A DNA stretch of 39,106 nt, from contig JALVRO010000141.1 in NCBI GenBank assembly GCA_027031265.1, positions 1 through 39,106 of the forward strand, written 5' to 3'. Positions 9,203-19,194 of this stretch are shown here, one piece after another. Each line of letters begins with the position of its first letter. Positions within the stretch are counted from its first letter, which is position 1. Origin of the DNA: Bacteroidales bacterium. Its GTDB lineage: Bacteria > Bacteroidota > Bacteroidia > Bacteroidales > S143-33. A program made the position numbers and the translations under genes. Below the pieces are notes generated by a model. That model had not been told where the DNA came from, did not search any database, and worked only from the letters and a program-made list of their open reading frames with translations.

Positions 9203-11140
9203 ATGGCAGAAAAAAATTTAACACCAGAAGAAGAAAACTTGCGCGAGATCTCCGAGGAGAAAATCCAGGAAGAGCTTCGCGAGCGCCAGGAAATGGCAAA
9301 AATCAGGGGCGAGGAAGAAGTAGAGAGCGATGCTGAGGATGCCTCTGAGATAAAGAAAGAACTTTTGAAAGAGGAAGAAGCGCAGGTTATGAATGCTTCA
9401 ACTCTGGATTTTGACTGGGATTCAGTGTCAAAGAGGAGCACAGTTTATAAGGGTGAAAAGCTCAAGGAACTTGAGGAAAAGTACAAGACATCACTTCGCA
9501 CTTTCCAGGAAGGTGATATTGTAACAGGTAAGATTGTAAATATTACTGACCGTGAGGTAGTTGTAAATATTGGTTATAAATCAGAAGGAGTTGTTCCGTT
9601 GAATGAGCTTCGGTATAATCCAGACATAAAGGTTGGAGATGAAATTGATGTTTATATAGAGAAGCTGGAGGATGCAGATGGTCAGTTGAAACTTTCGCAC
9701 AAGAAGGCCCGCTTGCTCAAGGCGTGGGATAAGATTAATGAGGTATACAAGACAGGAGAAGTTGTTAAAGGATATATTAAGTGCCGCACAAAGGGTGGTA
9801 TGATTGTCGACTTGTGGGGAATCGAATGTTTCTTGCCAGGTTCACAGATTGATGTTAAGCCTATTCGTGACTATGATGCTTTTGTAGGTCAGTGGATGGA
9901 CTTCAAAGTAGTACGTGTTAATCCTGAGTTTAAGAACGTAGTTGTTTCACACAAGGCAATCATAGAGGAAGAGCTCGAAGAACGTAAGAAGGAAATTATC
10001 AGCCAGCTAGAGCGTGGTCAAGTTCTTGAGGGTACTGTTAAGAATATCACATCTTACGGTGTGTTTATGGATCTTGGTGGTGTTGACGGTTTGATTCACA
10101 TTACAGACCTGAGCTGGGGCCGCATCAATCATCCAAGTGAGCTTGTACAGCTTGACCAGAAATTGCAGGTAGTAGTTCTGGACTTTGATGAGGAGAAGAA
10201 ACGTATTGCATTAGGACTCAAGCAGCTTCAGCCACATCCATGGGAGAGCCTTGATCCAAATCTGAAAGAAGGTGATGTAGTAGAGGGTAAAGTTGTAGCA
10301 GTTACAGACTTTGGTGCATTTGTAGAGATTCAGCCAGGTGTAGAAGGTCTGGTACACGTAAGTGAGATGACCTGGTCTACCCATCCACGCAATCCTCATG
10401 AGCTAGTTAAGGTAGGTGATGTTGTTAAGGCAAAGATTATTAGCCTTGACCGTGAGGAGCGTCGTATGTCATTGAGCTTCAAGCAGCTTAAACCAGATCC
10501 ATGGGAGAAGATCGAGGAGAAATATCCTATAGGTTCAAAACATGTTGGTAAGGTACGTGCTTTTACAAGTTTTGGTGTTTTTGTAGAGCTAGAGGAAGGT
10601 GTTGATGGTCTGATTCATATATCAGATTTGAGCTGGACAAAGAAGATTAATCACCCAGCTGAGTTCACACAGATTGGCAATGATATAGAAGTTGTTGTTA
10701 TAAACATTGACAAGGAGCATCGCCGTCTTGGTTTGAGTCACAAGGCAGTAGAGGAGAATCCGTGGGATGTTTATGAAACAATTTTCAAGAAGAATGATAT
10801 TTTCCAGGGAATTATTACCAAGATAGATGACAAGACAGCTACAGTAATGTTGCTTCCTTATGGTGTGGAGGCAGTAGCAGATATTAGCCACTTGCAGAAA
10901 GAAGATGGTACAACAGCAAAGGTGGATGAGAAACTTCCATTTAAGGTAATAGAGTTTTCAAAGGCTGCAAAGCGTATTGTTGTTTCACACCGCAAGGTAT
11001 GGGAAGATGCCAAGAAAGTAGAAGAAGGTATCGATGTTGATGAGCTCAAGAAGAAGATAGAGACAACGCTCGGAGATCTGGAAGCTTTGCAGGAGCTCAA
11101 GAAGCAGATGGAGAATGGAGAAGATAAGCAGGCAGAATAA
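9203..11140 (+). CDS. rpsA: 30S ribosomal protein S1
   Basis: 645 aa; acidic N-terminal extension and about six S1 repeats, e.g. 'EGDIVTGKIVNITDREVVVNIGYKSEGVVPLNEL', 'LEGTVKNITSYGVFMDLGGVDGLIHITDLSWGRINHPSE', 'VEGKVVAVTDFGAFVEIQPGVEGLVHVSEM'. Confidence 0.96.
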   Translation: MAEKNLTPEEENLREISEEKIQEELRERQEMAKIRGEEEVESDAEDASEIKKELLKEEEAQVMNASTLDFDWDSVSKRSTVYKGEKLKELEEKYKTSLRTFQEGDIVTGKIVNITDREVVVNIGYKSEGVVPLNELRYNPDIKVGDEIDVYIEKLEDADGQLKLSHKKARLLKAWDKINEVYKTGEVVKGYIKCRTKGGMIVDLWGIECFLPGSQIDVKPIRDYDAFVGQWMDFKVVRVNPEFKNVVVSHKAIIEEELEERKKEIISQLERGQVLEGTVKNITSYGVFMDLGGVDGLIHITDLSWGRINHPSELVQLDQKLQVVVLDFDEEKKRIALGLKQLQPHPWESLDPNLKEGDVVEGKVVAVTDFGAFVEIQPGVEGLVHVSEMTWSTHPRNPHELVKVGDVVKAKIISLDREERRMSLSFKQLKPDPWEKIEEKYPIGSKHVGKVRAFTSFGVFVELEEGVDGLIHISDLSWTKKINHPAEFTQIGNDIEVVVINIDKEHRRLGLSHKAVEENPWDVYETIFKKNDIFQGIITKIDDKTATVMLLPYGVEAVADISHLQKEDGTTAKVDEKLPFKVIEFSKAAKRIVVSHRKVWEDAKKVEEGIDVDELKKKIETTLGDLEALQELKKQMENGEDKQAE

Positions 11141-11160
11141 ATTTTAAAATAAAACGTTTT

Positions 11161-11193
11161 AAAAGCGGATGGCCACGGGGCATCCGCTTTTTT
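11161..11193 (+). terminator. rpsA terminator
   Basis: AAAAGCGGATG-gccacgggg-CATCCGCTTTTTT. Confidence 0.9.
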
Positions 11194-11210
11194 ATTAGTG
11201 GTAAGTTTTG

Positions 11211-11218
11211 TATTTTTG
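11211..11218 (+). promoter_or_regulatory. Candidate -7 element (TATTTTTG) for the 669-aa gene
   Basis: TATTTTTG matches TAnnTTTG 25 nt upstream of ATG; -33 element unclear. Confidence 0.4.
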
Positions 11219-11243
11219 GTAAAAAAGTAAAAACAAGACAATT

Positions 11244-13253
11244 ATGAAGCGTTTGTTATTGTTAAGCATAATATTATTGTCGTGGAGGTGTCTATTTTCA
11301 CAGGAGTATGTCAAGGCAGTGAAATTAGGTACTATACGCACAGATTTTGAGTTCACCCCAGAGTGGCAATATATATCATCGGATCTGTATTTGTTTAATA
11401 CGGATAAGTTTGCAGATATTCTCAATCAGGTATTGACGGGTAAGAAGAAGAGTTTGTTTAGGCGCAATCGTCTGGAGCTGAAGAATATTTTGATAACCAT
11501 GAATCTGCAGGGACTAAAGGGATATGAAAAGATAACTTTTCCTTTATACAATTTTGTGGTGAGTAAGGATGAAGAAGGCAATGTTAAGGTCAATACAGAG
11601 ACTAATGAGGTTATAAGGATAATAGATAATTATCCAGCACCATCTGTTAATGATTTTATTACGGCCAAGGTGGATGTGAAGGTTATTACCAAGGATGATG
11701 AGGTAAAAGTGTATAAGCTAGCGGCCAGCCAGCTTGAGACAATAGCTAATGTGGTGACCAATCCATCGACAGCTGTTATTAAGCTCGTAGGCGAGTTTGG
11801 AAAGATGATACAGGCAGCTGCTGATGAGAAAGAGTATCACTTTACTTCTACGATAAGGATTTATGAGAATGATAATTTTAACCAGCGTTTACATTCAATA
11901 GTAGTGTTTGTGTTTTTGCCCAGTCAGCTAAAGGATGAGAAAGTAAAGGTTGATTTGTCGGAGCTGGATAGTGCACTGAAGGATACAAGTATGGTGATAA
12001 ACCGTAAGTTTTTGCACAAGTATGTGAAGGTCAAGAAGTATCCTTATGTTGTGATTGTTAATTATAAGTCCAAATACATACCTGATGTGCCAGAAGAGAT
12101 TGATTTTGATGTATTAAAGGCTAGAGAGTCAAAACTTAGTCTTGATTTATCCAAAGGTGTGATTAACAAGGAGATATATGAGTTAGAGAAAGAACTTCTG
12201 GAGTATTTGAAGCTTTATGCACAATTTCAGATGGATTTGAATAATTATTTATTGAATCTGGAGAATAAGACCACAGAGGACTTTTCGAAATTTTATTATT
12301 ATCTGGTACGTGATTACTGGAGGATGAAGAATTATTACAAGATAGTCAGCCAGGCCAGGAAGGATAACAAGATTTACCAGGATGAGTTTAAGTCTTTGTA
12401 TGACAAGTTTATGATGAGGGTAAACATGCATCTGGATCAGAACAGCAATCTCCAGAAGATACGTACGCTTGTTGAGACTTTATATTATCTGGAGAACACG
12501 CCAGAGCACAGAATACCGATGGATAGTAATAGTATAGAGGGTTATTTAACCAAGCTTTATGGGGTGCCGTTGCCAGAGAGTGAGAATAACACACCTGTCA
12601 TGCAGGTTTTGAATAAGTGGGTTAATAAGCTGGAGTCTTATCAATATGATCACGTGTATGCAAGACGTTTTGCCAGTTTGCGGCTCTTGCCAGTCAATTC
12701 AGAGTCATACAAAAAGATCATAAAGGCCCAAAGGGAGTATAGTCTGACACAATGCCATAGGTGTAAAGACAGTCTCAATGCTATAGTTTCTGGTTTTCAG
12801 GTTAAATATGAAAAATATCAGCTAGCCAAGGCAAAGAGCGAATTTGACAAGGTAAAAGCAGATGCAAAGGTTGCGATGATAGGTATAACAAAGCGTCTTA
12901 GCTGTATACGTCAGAAACTGAGAGAATATCCAGGAGCTAAGCCAGAGTATCTTCAGCTTATCGAACAGGATGCTGTGAAACTGGATGACCAGAGGCAGGC
13001 TTTGTTGGCCTCTTTGAATAAGAATTATGTTTTCACATCTGTGGATGAGATCAGGGAGGTCACCTCAGATATACATAGTAGTCTGGAGAATTTGCAGACA
13101 GATATAGAAAGCTTGTGTAAGCAAGAGCCGCAGGTATGTGACTGCACCAGACCATGGGAGGGCATAAACAGACAAGTGGATACACTGCAGCATAAGCCTC
13201 AGGTAGATAGTACACAGACCACAGGCAAGGGTGCTAAGCCGGAAAAATTGTAA
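11244..13253 (+). CDS. Hypothetical secreted/periplasmic protein, helix-rich C-terminal half
   Basis: 669 aa; N-terminal signal-like 'MKRLLLLSIILLSWRCLFSQ'; mixed N-terminal domain and long charged helical region; no recognised family. Confidence 0.85.
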   Translation: MKRLLLLSIILLSWRCLFSQEYVKAVKLGTIRTDFEFTPEWQYISSDLYLFNTDKFADILNQVLTGKKKSLFRRNRLELKNILITMNLQGLKGYEKITFPLYNFVVSKDEEGNVKVNTETNEVIRIIDNYPAPSVNDFITAKVDVKVITKDDEVKVYKLAASQLETIANVVTNPSTAVIKLVGEFGKMIQAAADEKEYHFTSTIRIYENDNFNQRLHSIVVFVFLPSQLKDEKVKVDLSELDSALKDTSMVINRKFLHKYVKVKKYPYVVIVNYKSKYIPDVPEEIDFDVLKARESKLSLDLSKGVINKEIYELEKELLEYLKLYAQFQMDLNNYLLNLENKTTEDFSKFYYYLVRDYWRMKNYYKIVSQARKDNKIYQDEFKSLYDKFMMRVNMHLDQNSNLQKIRTLVETLYYLENTPEHRIPMDSNSIEGYLTKLYGVPLPESENNTPVMQVLNKWVNKLESYQYDHVYARRFASLRLLPVNSESYKKIIKAQREYSLTQCHRCKDSLNAIVSGFQVKYEKYQLAKAKSEFDKVKADAKVAMIGITKRLSCIRQKLREYPGAKPEYLQLIEQDAVKLDDQRQALLASLNKNYVFTSVDEIREVTSDIHSSLENLQTDIESLCKQEPQVCDCTRPWEGINRQVDTLQHKPQVDSTQTTGKGAKPEKL

Positions 13254-13263
13254 TATTTTATAA

Positions 13264-14037
13264 ATGAAGGTCACAACAAAACTTATTGGACTGATTGGTT
13301 TTCCTCTGGAGCATTCTTTTTCGGAGCGGTATTTCAATGAGCGTTTTGCACGTCTGGGGTATGATTTTATAGAATACAGGAATTTTCCCCTGGAGGATAT
13401 AGAGGAATTGCCAGAGCTCCTGGAGTTGATACCAGAGATTTGTGGGCTCAATGTGACGAGTCCACACAAGCGAAGTGTGCTAAAATTTTTGAATGAGGTA
13501 GAGTCTGAGGCAGAGCAGGTTGGTTCTGTTAATACGATAACAATCAGGCGAGGAGACGATGGATTGTGGCTAAAGGGTTATAACACAGACATTGTTGGTT
13601 TTGAAAAGAGTTTCGTACCACTGTTGGAGCCGCACCACACCGCTGCACTAATATTAGGAACGGGTGGTGCGGCTCGTGCAGTGGCTTTTGTCCTCAGGAA
13701 GTTGGGTATTGAATATCGTTTTGTGTCCAGGCATTTTAAGCCGGAGGATGCTTTGTTGTACTCGGATCTTGATATGGAGGTAATTAAGCAATTTAGTATA
13801 ATTATAAATGCTACGCCACTGGGTATGTATCCCAAGGTTGGGCTTTACCCTCCTATTCCTTATAAATATATCACTCAGAAACATTTGCTTTTTGACCTGG
13901 TATATAACCCAGAGCTAACGAAGTTTCTGGAATTTGGTAAAGAAAGAGGGGCTAAGATAAGCAATGGATTGCAAATGCTGTATGAACAGGCAGATGCAGC
14001 ATGGGAGATTTTTAGTCGTTGTGGTTGTGTGGATTAA
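13264..14037 (+). CDS. aroE: Shikimate dehydrogenase
   Basis: 257 aa; 'LIGFPLEHSFSERYFNERF', 'GLNVTSPHKRSVLKFL', 'VGSVNTI', 'GYNTDIVGFEKS', 'ALILGTGGAARAVAFVLRKLG', 'IINATPLGMYP', 'FDLVYNPELTKFLEFGKERGAKISNGLQMLYEQADAAWEIF'. Confidence 0.93.
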   Translation: MKVTTKLIGLIGFPLEHSFSERYFNERFARLGYDFIEYRNFPLEDIEELPELLELIPEICGLNVTSPHKRSVLKFLNEVESEAEQVGSVNTITIRRGDDGLWLKGYNTDIVGFEKSFVPLLEPHHTAALILGTGGAARAVAFVLRKLGIEYRFVSRHFKPEDALLYSDLDMEVIKQFSIIINATPLGMYPKVGLYPPIPYKYITQKHLLFDLVYNPELTKFLEFGKERGAKISNGLQMLYEQADAAWEIFSRCGCVD

Positions 14038-16787
14038 GGACTGATGAGCATGTAAATTTTAATGTTTTTCTTGTTTTCGTCCTGCAGGAAGAAATGGATT
14101 GTTAGCTTGATAGCATTGCCATCTTTTCTGAGGAACTGGTATGAGTCACTGATTTCTTTGTGTTCGAGGGCAAGCTTGAAGTTGTTGTAAAATTTGGCTT
14201 TTTCGGTCTGAAGAATATAGTTTTCGAAAGGTTTGTTTAGCATTTCTTCGGGTGTGTAGTTTAGTATTTCTGCTATCCATGTGTTAACTTCTATTATTTT
14301 CTTGCTACGGTTAAGTACTATACGGCCAGTGGTTTTGTCATACAGGTTTAGCAGGAATTCAAACTGTTTCTTTTGTTTTTCGAATTCTTCTTTTTCTTTT
14401 CGTAGTTTTCTTTCCTCACGGCGCAATATACGAGTTTCTTTACTAATTTCTTTTACCTGGATACGTAGCTGGCGTTCGAGCATCCTGGCTTCAGTGATAT
14501 CAATAGCAATGAATAGTACTTTTATAATGTTGTTGGATGTATCTCGGATAGCTACTAGGTATTGCTGCATCCAGATGGTTTGTTCCTCTTTCAGGGTTAT
14601 TGATTCTTCTGTGCTTATGATTTTACCTGAGAGCATCTGCTCCCATTTTTCTTTGTATTTGGGGTTTAGGATGTCAAAGCCAGTGAATTCGCTTATATAT
14701 TTACCTACGAAAAAACTGTTAGCTTTTTCATAAAGAGAGGCTAGTTTGTCATTGACAGATAGGATTTTCCCATTTTCATCCAGCTCTACCCGATAAGCGA
14801 ATTGGTCTATCAGATTGAGTGTGGTATTGTATTCTTTTTCGAGGTTTTTGTATTGTGTGTTCAGAGTGGATAGCTGTTGTATTTTTTCCTGGAGTTCTTT
14901 TTGTTGTTGTTTGAATTGTTCTGTTTGTTGTTCATATCGTTTGAGCAAGTGCTCTGTTTCTTGCGCTACTTTCCAGGATGAGAGGTTAGCGCTAATATGT
15001 CCGGCTATTTCTTTGAGGAATTCGAGCTGGTATTGTTCGAGTTTTTTAAAGGAGTCTATTTCCATAGCTCCAATGAGGAGGTTGTTGTAAATGAGAGGAA
15101 CCAGCACAATGGCATTGGGCTTGACCTGTCCCAGAGCAGATGTGATTATTTGATAATTTTCTTCAATATTTTCAATATATAAGATTTCGGGTGTTTTGTA
15201 TAGTTTGGCAAAGAGTCCTGCAGAGGCTGGTACTTTTCTGTCTATTATTTTTTCTTCATTGAAGGCATAGCAGGCTATGAGTGTGAAGTAAGGTTGCTGG
15301 TCCTGCTCATCTTGTTCGAGGATAAACAGTCCACCCTGGAATGCATCAAGGTATTCCACGCCAGCTTTGATGATCTGGAAACTCCATTTGGATAGTTCTT
15401 CTTCCCTGTGGCTAAGTATGTTAATGAATTTTTCTATTCCAGCGTTACGCCATGCGCGGATTCGTTCCTCTTGCTCGCGTTTTTCTATGTCTTTATGAAC
15501 GTTCTGCAGATGCTCACGAATTTTCAAGAGGTTGTATCCGAGTATATCGCTGTTAGAGATAGGTGTGAATTGGTATTGGTAGTTGCCTTTGGATAGCTCA
15601 GCAGCAAAGGCAGTGTATTTCTTAAAATTGTCAATAAGATGATTATAGACTTTTTCCAGGGCAATATAATTATCGCCTTTGATATCGATTTTTTCGCCGA
15701 TAGTACCGAGTGAAAGCTGTTCCAGTCGCTTACGTACATTATTTATTTTCTGAAGGATAAGATTTTCTATGATAAGGATGAAGATAAGCGAGATAATTAA
15801 AGAAAGGAAGACTGCGATGATGTAATAGGTCTTGAATTTTTGTGTATAATTGTAAAAGTCATCTTTATAAAGGGAAATGGCCAGGAAATAGCCATATTGT
15901 GGCATGTATTTAACGTAGAGGATTTTTTGTTGGCCAGAGGCAGTTTCAGGCCATCGGTATTCTATCTTGAGTATGTTTTTGGTATTTTTAGCAGAAAAGA
16001 TTCGATAAAAAATATTTGTGTTTTTGATGTTTTCGCCTTCGAGCAAAGGATGCAATAGAAGGTTGCCTTGTTCGTCGATAAGCACAGGGTAACCTTTATT
16101 GAGGTAAACTTGTGATTCGAAGAAAGTTTTAAATTTTTCGGAAAACCACTGGTCATTGAGCAAGAGGATAGCGCCTTTTATGTTTTTTCCCAGGAAGATT
16201 GGCACAATACCCAATTTATAGATATTGTCTTTGATCTTGATTTTTTCGACAAATGTTTGTTTGTTTTCTATGTAGAGTGCTACTTCTGAGTTGTTTGGGA
16301 AATAGTATTTACTACCATGACGTTTGAGGTCATCGATATCTGAGAAGGTGACCACATATCCATCCTCGAATTTTTGCACAATAGCTATAGGAGTGTTACT
16401 GAGGAATTTGATGTATTTAACGAAATTCTCATCTATTGGTCTGCCCTGGATAAGTATAGGTGAAAGGATAGCAATATTTTCTTCCTGTGTGTTGATATTA
16501 ATAACAGGGATCTGAGTGCGGATATGTTGCTCAGAGATTGTCTGGCTATTGATGTAGTTGTTAATGATTTTAATCCTATAGAGGAATTGCTTATTGGCCT
16601 GCTCCTCCTGGTCAATGATGAGGTTTTCGAGGGTACTGAGGTCTTTCTTGACAGTGGTTTCTATAAAGTCGATAACAATGTCGTTTGTTTTGTTGTATAA
16701 AAAACTCGCTATCAGTGCAAAAAAGATGATAAGAACGATAATGGATACCAGTAATATTCTATTAATAAAACGTCCGATCATGAACAA
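14034..16787 (-). CDS. Membrane sensor protein: extracytoplasmic Cache-like domain, HAMP-like region, GAF, coiled coil and two PAS domains; no recognisable output domain
   Basis: 917 aa; two TM segments ('ILLVSIIVLIIFFALIASFLY', 'YYIIAVFLSLIISLIFILIIENLIL'); GAF-like 'ASAGLFAKLYKTPEILYIENI...IVLVPLIYNNLLIGAMEIDSFKKLEQYQLEFLKEIAGHISANL'; PAS-like 'GKILSVNDKLASLYEKANSFFVGKYISEF' and 'IIEVNTWIAEILNYTPEEMLNKPFENYI'. Ends right after the last PAS. Confidence 0.85.
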   Translation of the reverse strand: MFMIGRFINRILLVSIIVLIIFFALIASFLYNKTNDIVIDFIETTVKKDLSTLENLIIDQEEQANKQFLYRIKIINNYINSQTISEQHIRTQIPVININTQEENIAILSPILIQGRPIDENFVKYIKFLSNTPIAIVQKFEDGYVVTFSDIDDLKRHGSKYYFPNNSEVALYIENKQTFVEKIKIKDNIYKLGIVPIFLGKNIKGAILLLNDQWFSEKFKTFFESQVYLNKGYPVLIDEQGNLLLHPLLEGENIKNTNIFYRIFSAKNTKNILKIEYRWPETASGQQKILYVKYMPQYGYFLAISLYKDDFYNYTQKFKTYYIIAVFLSLIISLIFILIIENLILQKINNVRKRLEQLSLGTIGEKIDIKGDNYIALEKVYNHLIDNFKKYTAFAAELSKGNYQYQFTPISNSDILGYNLLKIREHLQNVHKDIEKREQEERIRAWRNAGIEKFINILSHREEELSKWSFQIIKAGVEYLDAFQGGLFILEQDEQDQQPYFTLIACYAFNEEKIIDRKVPASAGLFAKLYKTPEILYIENIEENYQIITSALGQVKPNAIVLVPLIYNNLLIGAMEIDSFKKLEQYQLEFLKEIAGHISANLSSWKVAQETEHLLKRYEQQTEQFKQQQKELQEKIQQLSTLNTQYKNLEKEYNTTLNLIDQFAYRVELDENGKILSVNDKLASLYEKANSFFVGKYISEFTGFDILNPKYKEKWEQMLSGKIISTEESITLKEEQTIWMQQYLVAIRDTSNNIIKVLFIAIDITEARMLERQLRIQVKEISKETRILRREERKLRKEKEEFEKQKKQFEFLLNLYDKTTGRIVLNRSKKIIEVNTWIAEILNYTPEEMLNKPFENYILQTEKAKFYNNFKLALEHKEISDSYQFLRKDGNAIKLTIHFFLQDENKKNIKIYMLISP

Positions 16788-16884
16788 AAAAATTTTTCTT
16801 AGTTCTTATCCCGTATAGGCAAGCGTAAGTTCGTAGTTTTTTTGATAAAATTAAAAAGAAAAATGGATTTTTCAATAAAAATTT

Positions 16885-16892
16885 TATTTTTG
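16885..16892 (+). promoter_or_regulatory. Candidate -7 element (TATTTTTG) for parA
   Basis: TATTTTTG 34 nt upstream of parA ATG; -33 weak. Confidence 0.45.
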
Positions 16893-16925
16893 CCTATAAA
16901 AGGAAAAGAGTAAACAAATTTAATC

Positions 16926-17711
16926 ATGGGCAAAGTAATTGCTATCGCCAACCAGAAAGGCGGTGTTGGTAAGACTACCACAGCTATTAACCTTGGTGCC
17001 AGTCTGGCAGTCCTGGAGAAAAAAGTTTTGATTATAGATGCTGATCCCCAGGCAAATGCGACATCGGGGTTGGGATATGATCCTAAGACTATAGAAAAAA
17101 GTATTTATGAATGCATTATCGAAGATTCTGATCCAAATGATTTTATTATTCATGTGGAGGAGCTGGAAGGACTGGACCTGCTGCCTTCTCATATAGATCT
17201 GGTTGGAGCAGAGATCGAAATGCTAAATTTCCCTGAGAGGGAAAAAGTCTTTAAGCGAATCATTGAAAAAATAACCACACCTTATGATTACATTTTCATT
17301 GACTGTTCGCCATCGCTGGGGCTTTTGACATTGAATGCTTTGACAGCAGCAGATTCTGTTATTATACCTGTTCAGTGCGAATATTTTGCTCTTGAGGGAT
17401 TGGGTAAACTTCTTAACACCATTAAGTTGGTGCAGAACACTCTAAATCCAGATCTGCAGATTGAGGGCTTTTTGATGACAATGTATGATCCTCGTTTGAA
17501 GCTAGCAAACCAGGTAGTAGAAGAGGTGAGGCGTCATTTCCAGGATATGGTCTTTGATACTATTATTCAGCGTAATATTCGTATTACAGAGGCTCCAAGT
17601 CATGGTCGTCCAGTGATTCTTTATGATGCAAAGTCTAAGGGTGCGTTGAATTATTTGAATCTGGCAGAAGAGCTTATAAAGAGAAACGAGCAAGTAGCAG
17701 TTGAAGGTTAA
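16926..17711 (+). CDS. parA: Chromosome partitioning ATPase ParA (Soj)
   Basis: 261 aa; deviant Walker A 'IAIANQKGGVGKTTTAINLGASLA', 'VLIIDADPQANATSGLG', 'YDYIFIDCSPSLGLLTLNAL'. Confidence 0.96.
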   Translation: MGKVIAIANQKGGVGKTTTAINLGASLAVLEKKVLIIDADPQANATSGLGYDPKTIEKSIYECIIEDSDPNDFIIHVEELEGLDLLPSHIDLVGAEIEMLNFPEREKVFKRIIEKITTPYDYIFIDCSPSLGLLTLNALTAADSVIIPVQCEYFALEGLGKLLNTIKLVQNTLNPDLQIEGFLMTMYDPRLKLANQVVEEVRRHFQDMVFDTIIQRNIRITEAPSHGRPVILYDAKSKGALNYLNLAEELIKRNEQVAVEG

Positions 17712-17730
17712 ATAAAATCTCAATATAATC

Positions 17731-18624
17731 ATGGCAACAAAAAGAGGACTTGGGAAAGGTCTTGGTGCATTAATACCAGATGAGCCTTTACATAATCCTA
17801 AACCTGTAGAAGAGGCTATTTCCACACCTTCGGTGGCAGAGATAGAATTAGACAAGATAGAGACAAATCCTTACCAGCCACGTGCTGTCTTTGATGAGTC
17901 AGCTTTGCAGGAATTGGCAGAGTCAATCAAGCAACTAGGTGTTATACAGCCTATTACAGTCCGAAAAGTAGCTAAAGACCGCTATCAGCTAATTTCAGGA
18001 GAGCGTCGTCTGCGTGCTGCCAGGCTTGCAGGCTTGAAGACCATCCCTGCTTTTGTCCGTAGCACAGATGACAACAATATGCTCCTGGAAGCCCTGGTGG
18101 AGAATATTCAGCGCGAGGATCTTAACCCAATAGAAATTGCCATTTCATTTAAGCGCTTGATAGAGGAGCTGAATCTGACTCAGGAGCAGTTGAGTAAGAC
18201 TACAGGTAAGGGGCGCTCGACAATTGCTAATTATCTACGTTTGCTCAACCTACCGCCAGAGATACAGGCTGGTCTGAGAGCAGAGAAGATAACAATGGCA
18301 CATGCAAAGGTGCTGGCCTCTATACCAGATAAGTTCACACAGATTAAGGTTTTTTACAAGATTCTGGCAGGTGGTCTTAGTGTCAAGAAGACAGAGCAGC
18401 TTGTCCAGGACCTGATGAGCGAAGAGAACAAGGAGAAAAAGCAAACCAAATCCAGCTTGCCAGAGGAATATGTCCAGTGGAGAGAAAGCCTTAAAAAGGG
18501 TCTTAATACAAAAGTAGATCTGAAAGTCAGCAAAGAAGGTAAAGGGAAACTGGTTATTAATTTTGACAATGAGGAGCAATTGAAGCAGATAATGAACAAA
18601 CTAAAATTGGCTTCAGAAGAATAA
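17731..18624 (+). CDS. parB: ParB/Spo0J/Noc family chromosome partitioning protein
   Basis: 297 aa; 'RGLGKGLGALIP', 'IETNPYQPRAVFDESALQELAESIKQLGVIQPITVRK', 'YQLISGERRLRAARLAGLKTIPAFVR', HTH 'LTQEQLSKTTGKGRSTIANYLRLLNLP'. Confidence 0.96.
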   Translation: MATKRGLGKGLGALIPDEPLHNPKPVEEAISTPSVAEIELDKIETNPYQPRAVFDESALQELAESIKQLGVIQPITVRKVAKDRYQLISGERRLRAARLAGLKTIPAFVRSTDDNNMLLEALVENIQREDLNPIEIAISFKRLIEELNLTQEQLSKTTGKGRSTIANYLRLLNLPPEIQAGLRAEKITMAHAKVLASIPDKFTQIKVFYKILAGGLSVKKTEQLVQDLMSEENKEKKQTKSSLPEEYVQWRESLKKGLNTKVDLKVSKEGKGKLVINFDNEEQLKQIMNKLKLASEE

Positions 18625-18631
18625 TGCTACA

Positions 18632-19153
18632 ATGAGACGCATTTTTGTAATAATGGGCCTGGTATTTTTGTTTAATTGGAATTTGTCAGCACAGAAAGAC
18701 ACTGTTGTAACCAAGAGTCACAAAGATTTAGTCCCTGTATATTTGTCAGCTGTCCTGCCTGGTGCAGGACAGATTTATAATGGTAAGTGGTGGAAAGTGC
18801 CATTTATATATGCTGGTTTGGGGGGAACTTTTTATTTGTACCAAAATCTAGATTACCAGTATCATGTGCTTTTGCAGGATCTGGTAACTATGCAGAATGG
18901 ATATTCTTTTACTATTTCTGGTATCAAGGATATAAATACTCTCAAAAGTACAAAAGACCAGTTCAGGAATTGGCGTGACCTGACAGCAATAGGTTTTTCA
19001 CTGGTATGGCTTTTGAATGTGGTGGATGCTTATGTGGATGCAGAGTTTAAGGATTTTGATGTTTCACCGGATTTGTCCATAAATTATACGCCTATATATG
19101 ATTTTTCATCTCATCAGGCAATACCAGCTGTGTCGGTGAAGGTGAGGTTTTAG
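18632..19153 (+). CDS. DUF5683-like membrane protein
   Basis: 173 aa; 'HKDLVPVYLSAVLPGAGQIYNGKWWKVPFIYAGLGGTFYLYQ' and 'RNWRDLTAIGFSLVWLLNVVDAYVDAEFKDFDVSPDLS'; located next to parAB. Confidence 0.85.
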   Translation: MRRIFVIMGLVFLFNWNLSAQKDTVVTKSHKDLVPVYLSAVLPGAGQIYNGKWWKVPFIYAGLGGTFYLYQNLDYQYHVLLQDLVTMQNGYSFTISGIKDINTLKSTKDQFRNWRDLTAIGFSLVWLLNVVDAYVDAEFKDFDVSPDLSINYTPIYDFSSHQAIPAVSVKVRF

Positions 19154-19194
19154 GTATTATGTTTGTTAGTAATTTCTTTGAAAAACAATGAATT

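Noticed and set aside
9600-10900. Internal similarity within rpsA
   Set aside because: Explained by repeated S1 RNA-binding domains.
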